Shown: positions 1 to 5,136 of the stretch, one piece after another
Numbering within the stretch: position 1 is the first letter of the stretch
How the letters are laid out: each line of letters begins with the position of its first letter
DNA from: an uncultured Actinomycetes bacterium
Lineage (GTDB): Bacteria > Actinomycetota > Actinomycetes > Mycobacteriales > Mycobacteriaceae
Assembly (NCBI GenBank): GCA_903911165.1
Contig: CAIWCQ010000252.1
Location: 1-5,136, forward strand
Length of the DNA stretch: 5,136 nucleotides
Reading direction: 5' to 3'
Notes under the pieces: generated by a model
Database searches by the model: none
Told to the model about the DNA's origin: nothing
What the model saw: only the letters and a program-made list of their open reading frames with translations
Position numbers and translations under genes: made by a program

Positions 1-320
1 CGAACGACCCGTTCTACCTGGATTGCATCGAAAATGACCCGCTGTCGTTTACCAACACCGACGGCAGGGCGCTGACCCGGGAGCTTGACCGCGCGTGGCA
101 CCGCTTCGGCACCGAGTTGCCGACGCTGGCGGTTCCGACCCTGGCCGTACACGGCGAGAATGACCCCATCGCCGCCGTCGGGGCGGTTCGGGCGTACGCG
201 GAGCAGATCCCTGCCCTGCGGATCGCGGAGTTCGACGGCACCCTCCACGATGTCCTCAACGACACCACCCACCGGCAGGTGGCCGAGGTGATCACGACGT
301 TCATCGGCGAGCAGACGTAG
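1..320 (+). CDS. Alpha/beta hydrolase, C-terminal part (5' end outside window)
   Basis: The first complete codon is at base 3, and 105 residues are visible before the TAG at 318-320. The reading frame is open to the window edge, so the true start lies upstream. The fragment has the C-terminal layout of an alpha/beta-hydrolase of the serine-hydrolase/lysophospholipase type. A strand (VPTLAVHG) leads into GENDPIA, whose Asp is the likely acid of the triad. About 45 residues later, DGTLHDVLND carries the likely catalytic His, followed by a last amphipathic helix (VAEVITTFIGEQ). The nucleophile elbow (GxSxG) would lie upstream and cannot be checked. The substrate cannot be read from this fragment. 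A lipase or esterase acting on acylglycerols is one possibility, and a link to sterol catabolism is not shown. The gene is convergent with hsaB and ends directly against it. Confidence 0.75.
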   Translation, partial: NDPFYLDCIENDPLSFTNTDGRALTRELDRAWHRFGTELPTLAVPTLAVHGENDPIAAVGAVRAYAEQIPALRIAEFDGTLHDVLNDTTHRQVAEVITTFIGEQT

Positions 321-887
321 CTACAGCCAGGTGTCAGGCGAGGTGGCGGTGAGAAACGACTCAAGATCGTCGCGCCACTGGGCAGGGGTGTTCTTGTCCG
401 GTTCGATCCCGGTGTACTCACCCCGATAGAACAGCAGCGGCCTCGGCTTGACCGTCGGCACCTCTGACAGCGACTGCACCGCGCCGAAGACCACGAAGTG
501 GTCGCCGCCGTCGTGCACGGAATGGACCGTGCAGTCGATGTGGGCCAGGGACCCCTCCAGGATCGGCGAGCCCAGGTCCGATCGTCGCCAGTCGACGCCG
601 GCGAACTTGTCGGGTTCCTTTGATCCGAACCGGGCGCACACCTCAAGCTGGGTCTCGGCGAGCACATTGACGCAAAACGCTCCGCTGGCCTCAATGGCCT
701 GCCACGACCGCGAGAGTTTTGTTGGGCAGAACAGCACCAGCGGTGGATCCAGTGACAGCGCGGCGAAGGACTGGCAGGCGAACCCGAGCGGGGCGCCGTC
801 ATGCATCGTCGTGATGATGGTGATCCCGGTGCAGAACTGACCGAGTACGTGGCGGAACGCCCGGGGGTCGATCGGTTCAGCCGTCAT
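321..887 (-). CDS. hsaB: HsaB, flavin reductase component of 3-HSA hydroxylase
   Basis: This 188-residue protein has the length and sequence character of HsaB (about 187 residues in M. tuberculosis). HsaB is the NADH-dependent flavin reductase that supplies reduced FMN to the oxygenase HsaA in steroid A-ring degradation; it is cytoplasmic. It is a single flavin_reductase-like (split-barrel) domain. Visible marks are GQFCTGITIITT at 16-27, the flavin-binding stretch CQSFAALSLDPPLVLF at 38-53, the GGDH motif at 127-130, and PLLFYRGEY at 150-158. No transmembrane segment or signal peptide is seen. The ATG at 887-885 lies 8 nt after the hsaC stop and gives the expected N-terminus. The Shine-Dalgarno site is weak, so translation probably depends on coupling to hsaC. 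It is the last gene of the operon seen here, and its TAG directly abuts the stop of the convergent hydrolase. Confidence 0.96.
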   Translation of the reverse strand: MTAEPIDPRAFRHVLGQFCTGITIITTMHDGAPLGFACQSFAALSLDPPLVLFCPTKLSRSWQAIEASGAFCVNVLAETQLEVCARFGSKEPDKFAGVDWRRSDLGSPILEGSLAHIDCTVHSVHDGGDHFVVFGAVQSLSEVPTVKPRPLLFYRGEYTGIEPDKNTPAQWRDDLESFLTATSPDTWL

Positions 888-895
888 GGCGGCCG

Positions 896-3892
<2,997 letters not shown>

Positions 3893-3898
3893 TGCATG

Positions 3899-3904
3899 CC
3901 TCCC
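3899..3904 (-). promoter_or_regulatory. Ribosome binding site of hsaA
   Basis: On the minus strand GGGAGG sits six bases before the hsaA ATG. It is the strongest Shine-Dalgarno match in the operon and supports the start at 3892 over the out-of-frame ATG at 3897, which would leave only one base of spacing. Confidence 0.75.
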
Positions 3905-3926
3905 GTGAAGTCTTTCTGTGGCTATC

Positions 3927-3955
3927 AGACTAGAACACGTTACGATTTGTGTCGA
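3927..3955 (-). promoter_or_regulatory. Putative sigma-A promoter of the hsaADCB operon
   Basis: On the minus strand a -35 element TCGACA (3955-3950, five of six to TTGACA) and a -10 element TAGTCT (3932-3927, fits TAnnnT) are separated by exactly 17 bp. A start of transcription near 3920 would give a leader of about 28 nt that includes the GGGAGG ribosome site. The KstR-type box lies in the spacer and touches the -10, as expected for direct repression. A second TAnnnT hexamer, TAACGT, lies inside the box but has no good -35. No mapped start is available, so this is prediction only. Confidence 0.5.
3931..3944. promoter_or_regulatory. KstR-type operator, hsaA-proximal
   Basis: TAGAACACGTTACG fits the KstR pattern TnnAACnnGTTnnA at every fixed base except the last (G instead of A). 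KstR is the TetR-family repressor of sterol catabolism genes in mycobacteria and is released by steroid-CoA thioester intermediates. In M. tuberculosis the hsaA-kshB divergent region is part of its regulon. The box ends 38 bp before the hsaA start and lies between its predicted -35 and -10. Read on the minus strand it contains TAACGTGTTC, the same core as the second box. Confidence 0.8.
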
Positions 3956-3988
3956 GCGAAGATCACCCGTACCAGGTAGTTCATCATA

Positions 3989-4017
3989 TTGTCATTTCTG
4001 TAACGTGTTCCAGTTAT
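3989..4017 (+). promoter_or_regulatory. Possible promoter of the ferredoxin gene
   Basis: TTGTCA at 3989-3994 (five of six to the -35 consensus) and AGTTAT at 4012-4017 (a weak -10, three of six) are 17 bp apart and enclose the second KstR-type box. This mirrors the hsaA side. A transcript starting about seven bases after AGTTAT would begin inside the putative ribosome site at 4019-4025. The true -10 may therefore be TAACGT at 4001-4006 inside the box, giving a leader of about 24 nt. The two options cannot be separated from sequence. Confidence 0.35.
3999..4012. promoter_or_regulatory. KstR-type operator, ferredoxin-proximal
   Basis: TGTAACGTGTTCCA matches all eight fixed positions of TnnAACnnGTTnnA. 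It ends 24 bp before the GTG of the ferredoxin gene, and its centre is 68 bp from the centre of the first box. It shares the core GTAACGTGTTC with the first box in inverted orientation, so each gene sees the same box orientation. This links the ferredoxin gene to the sterol regulon. Confidence 0.82.
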
Positions 4018-4036
4018 CGAAAGGACTGATCGTCCC

Positions 4037-4324
4037 GTGACGACCAGCGAGCCCGCCACCGTCATCGTGCACCTCGACGGGGAAACCCACACGGTGTCCT
4101 GGCCCCGGGGCGAGAAACTGCTCGACGTCCTGCTCGACAAGGGCATCGAGGCGCCGTATTCGTGCCGGGAGGGACACTGCGGTGCCTGCGTCGTGACCGC
4201 CGTCAACGGCGAGGTGCAGATGGAGATCAACGACGTCTTGGAGGACGACGACCTCGCCGAAGGCCTGATCCTGGGCTGCCAGGCCCGGCCGGTGTCGGAC
4301 TCGATCGAAGTCAGCTACGACTGA
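4037..4324 (+). CDS. Free-standing plant-type [2Fe-2S] ferredoxin resembling the KshB C-terminal domain
   Basis: This small acidic protein of 95 residues (about 19 Asp/Glu, 5 Lys/Arg) has one [2Fe-2S] beta-grasp domain filling its whole length. Cys43, Cys48, Cys51 and Cys81 form the cluster motif C-x4-C-x2-C-x29-C (CREGHCGAC then LGCQ). The segments THTVSWP, KLLDVLL, SCREGHCGAC, NDVLE, and EGLIL-CQ-RP-SDS-EV-YD match, from memory, the last ~90 residues of mycobacterial KshB, the reductase of 3-ketosteroid 9alpha-hydroxylase. KshB is about 350 residues long, with FAD and NAD domains before the ferredoxin; these are absent here. An in-frame TAA at 4001-4003 shows that no fused reductase lies immediately upstream. 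The GTG start at 4037 has GAAAGGA 11 nt upstream. Position and operator fit the kshB slot of M. tuberculosis. It probably carries electrons to KshA or another sterol oxygenase, and then needs a separate reductase. Alternatives are a deletion remnant of kshB or a paralogue. The domain call is firm; the partner is inferred. Confidence 0.85.
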   Translation: MTTSEPATVIVHLDGETHTVSWPRGEKLLDVLLDKGIEAPYSCREGHCGACVVTAVNGEVQMEINDVLEDDDLAEGLILGCQARPVSDSIEVSYD

Positions 4325-4366
4325 TCACTCACGGACTAATCGCTCACGGACTAATCGCTCACGGAC
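4319..4366 (+). repeat. 15-bp tandem repeat spanning the ferredoxin stop codon
   Basis: Three 15-bp copies begin at 4319, 4334 and 4349, plus a three-base start of a fourth at 4364. Copies two and three are identical (GACTAATCGCTCACG); the first differs at two positions (GACTGATCACTCACG). The unit is five codons long and in phase with the ferredoxin, so the copies carry three in-frame stops: TGA at 4322, TAA at 4337 and TAA at 4352. The array fills most of the gap before the convergent fadE gene. No inverted-repeat terminator is evident in it. Confidence 0.9.
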
Positions 4367-4382
4367 CGGGGGCGGAAGCACC

Positions 4383-5136
4383 TCAGCGGGGCAGGCCGAG
4401 CAGGCGCTCGCCGGCCATGGTGAGCAGGATCTGCTCGGTGCCGCCGGCGATCGACAGGCAACGGGTGTTGAGGAAACTCTGGACCGCGTCGTTGTTGACC
4501 ACGCCGGCCCCCGGTGACAATTCCATCCGGAACTCCTCCAGCGACTGCCGATAACGCACGCCGATCAGTTTGCGGGCGCTGGCCTCAGCACTGGTGTCCC
4601 GACCGCCCACCGCCAACTGCGCTATCCGATGATCCAGTAGCGACCCGACCTGGGCGGCCAGTAACAGCTCGCCGAGCCAGTCGGTCATCGCCGGATCCAA
4701 ATCGGGCTCGAAGTTGCGCAGCATCTCCTCCATCGGATTGCCCAACGCGGTGCCGTGCGCCATTGCCACTCGCTCGTTGGCCAACGTGTTGCGCGCCAGC
4801 GGCCAGCCGCCGTTGACCGGACCGACCACCATCTCATCGGGCACGAAGAGGTCGTCGAAGAACACCTCGTTGAAATTCTGGTGTCCGGTGATCTCGCGCA
4901 GAGGGCGAATTTCGATCCCCGGTGAGCGCATGTCGACGAGAAAGTAGGTGATGCCCTTGTGCTTCGGGACGTCCGCGTCGGTGCGGGCCAGGCATACGCC
5001 CCAGTGCGCGCGGTGTGCCGCCGACGTCCACACTTTCTGTCCGTTGAGCTTCCAACCGCCCTCGGCGCGGGTGGCTTTGGTGCGCAGGGCGGCCAGATCC
5101 GATCCGGCACCAGGCTCACTGAACAGCTGGCACCAG
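4383..5136 (-). CDS. Acyl-CoA dehydrogenase (FadE family), C-terminal part; FadE34 candidate
   Basis: The window shows the last 250 residues, from the codon at 5135-5133 to the TGA at 4385-4383; the start lies beyond the right edge. The first visible stretch, WCQLFSEPGAGSDLA, is the flavin/substrate motif of acyl-CoA dehydrogenases. It is followed by NGQKVWTSAAH (31-41), the middle beta domain with FFDDLFVPDEMVVG (92-105) and the C-terminal helical domain ending GGTEQILLTMAGERLLGLPR. The residue before Gly-Thr is Gly, not the Glu that acts as base in MCAD. Glu121 in LANERVAMA aligns by eye with the helix-G base of isovaleryl-CoA dehydrogenase. In M. tuberculosis fadE34 (ChsE3, cholesterol side-chain oxidation) lies convergent to kshB near hsaA, so FadE34 is the best guess. 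FadE34 is about 700 residues long, which cannot be tested here. Gene identity is inferred from position; the family is clear. Confidence 0.88.
   Translation of the reverse strand, partial: WCQLFSEPGAGSDLAALRTKATRAEGGWKLNGQKVWTSAAHRAHWGVCLARTDADVPKHKGITYFLVDMRSPGIEIRPLREITGHQNFNEVFFDDLFVPDEMVVGPVNGGWPLARNTLANERVAMAHGTALGNPMEEMLRNFEPDLDPAMTDWLGELLLAAQVGSLLDHRIAQLAVGGRDTSAEASARKLIGVRYRQSLEEFRMELSPGAGVVNNDAVQSFLNTRCLSIAGGTEQILLTMAGERLLGLPR

Noticed and set aside
14..802. Minus-strand open frame of 262 codons overlapping hsaB and the hydrolase
   Set aside because: It is Ser/Arg/Cys/Pro-rich, has no motif, and conflicts with two well-supported genes.
4319..4366. CRISPR array or attachment site
   Set aside because: The 15-bp units are directly adjacent with no spacers, and no recombinase or tRNA is nearby.
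4325..4382. Rho-independent terminator between ferredoxin and fadE
   Set aside because: The gap contains direct repeats but no GC-rich inverted repeat followed by a T tract on either strand.
4783..4790. AACGTGTT, identical to the KstR core
   Set aside because: It is inside the fadE coding region at the NTLAN residues, both outer fixed bases are wrong, and no promoter is expected there.

Overview
The window looks like chromosomal DNA from a mycobacterium or a close relative in the Mycobacteriales. The DNA is GC-rich, genes are packed almost without gaps, and four adjacent genes read clearly as the steroid ring-degradation enzymes HsaA, HsaD, HsaC and HsaB, in the order known from the Mycobacterium tuberculosis cholesterol region. 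Family assignments come from recalled protein sequences and motifs; no database search was run.

Layout. Bases 1-320 (+) hold the C-terminal part of an alpha/beta hydrolase. Bases 321-3892 (-) are a compact hsaA-hsaD-hsaC-hsaB operon read from right to left, with junctions of 7 nt, a 4-nt ATGA overlap, and 8 nt. Bases 3893-4036 are a divergent control region. It is AT-richer than its surroundings and carries two 14-bp boxes matching the KstR operator pattern TnnAACnnGTTnnA, one for each divergent gene. Bases 4037-4324 (+) encode a 95-residue plant-type [2Fe-2S] ferredoxin. Bases 4325-4382 are a short convergent gap with a 15-bp tandem repeat. Bases 4383-5136 (-) are the C-terminal 250 residues of an acyl-CoA dehydrogenase, a FadE34 candidate by position.

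How the genes work together. In sterol catabolism, 3-ketosteroid 9alpha-hydroxylase (KshA with reductase KshB) and KstD open ring B to give 3-HSA. HsaA hydroxylates 3-HSA to the catechol 3,4-DHSA using reduced flavin from HsaB. HsaC cleaves the catechol ring to 4,9-DSHA, and HsaD hydrolyses that C-C bond to release DOHNAA and 2-hydroxyhexa-2,4-dienoate. An acyl-CoA dehydrogenase nearby fits side-chain beta-oxidation. The KstR boxes imply sterol-inducible derepression of both divergent units.

Main oddity. The slot that holds the full-length reductase gene kshB in M. tuberculosis holds only a free-standing ferredoxin that closely resembles the C-terminal domain of KshB. The FAD- and NAD-binding parts are absent, yet the operator, start codon and reading frame are intact. 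Other points worth a look are the 15-bp repeat that copies the ferredoxin stop codon, the zero-gap convergent stops at 318-323, and the absence of nat after hsaB.
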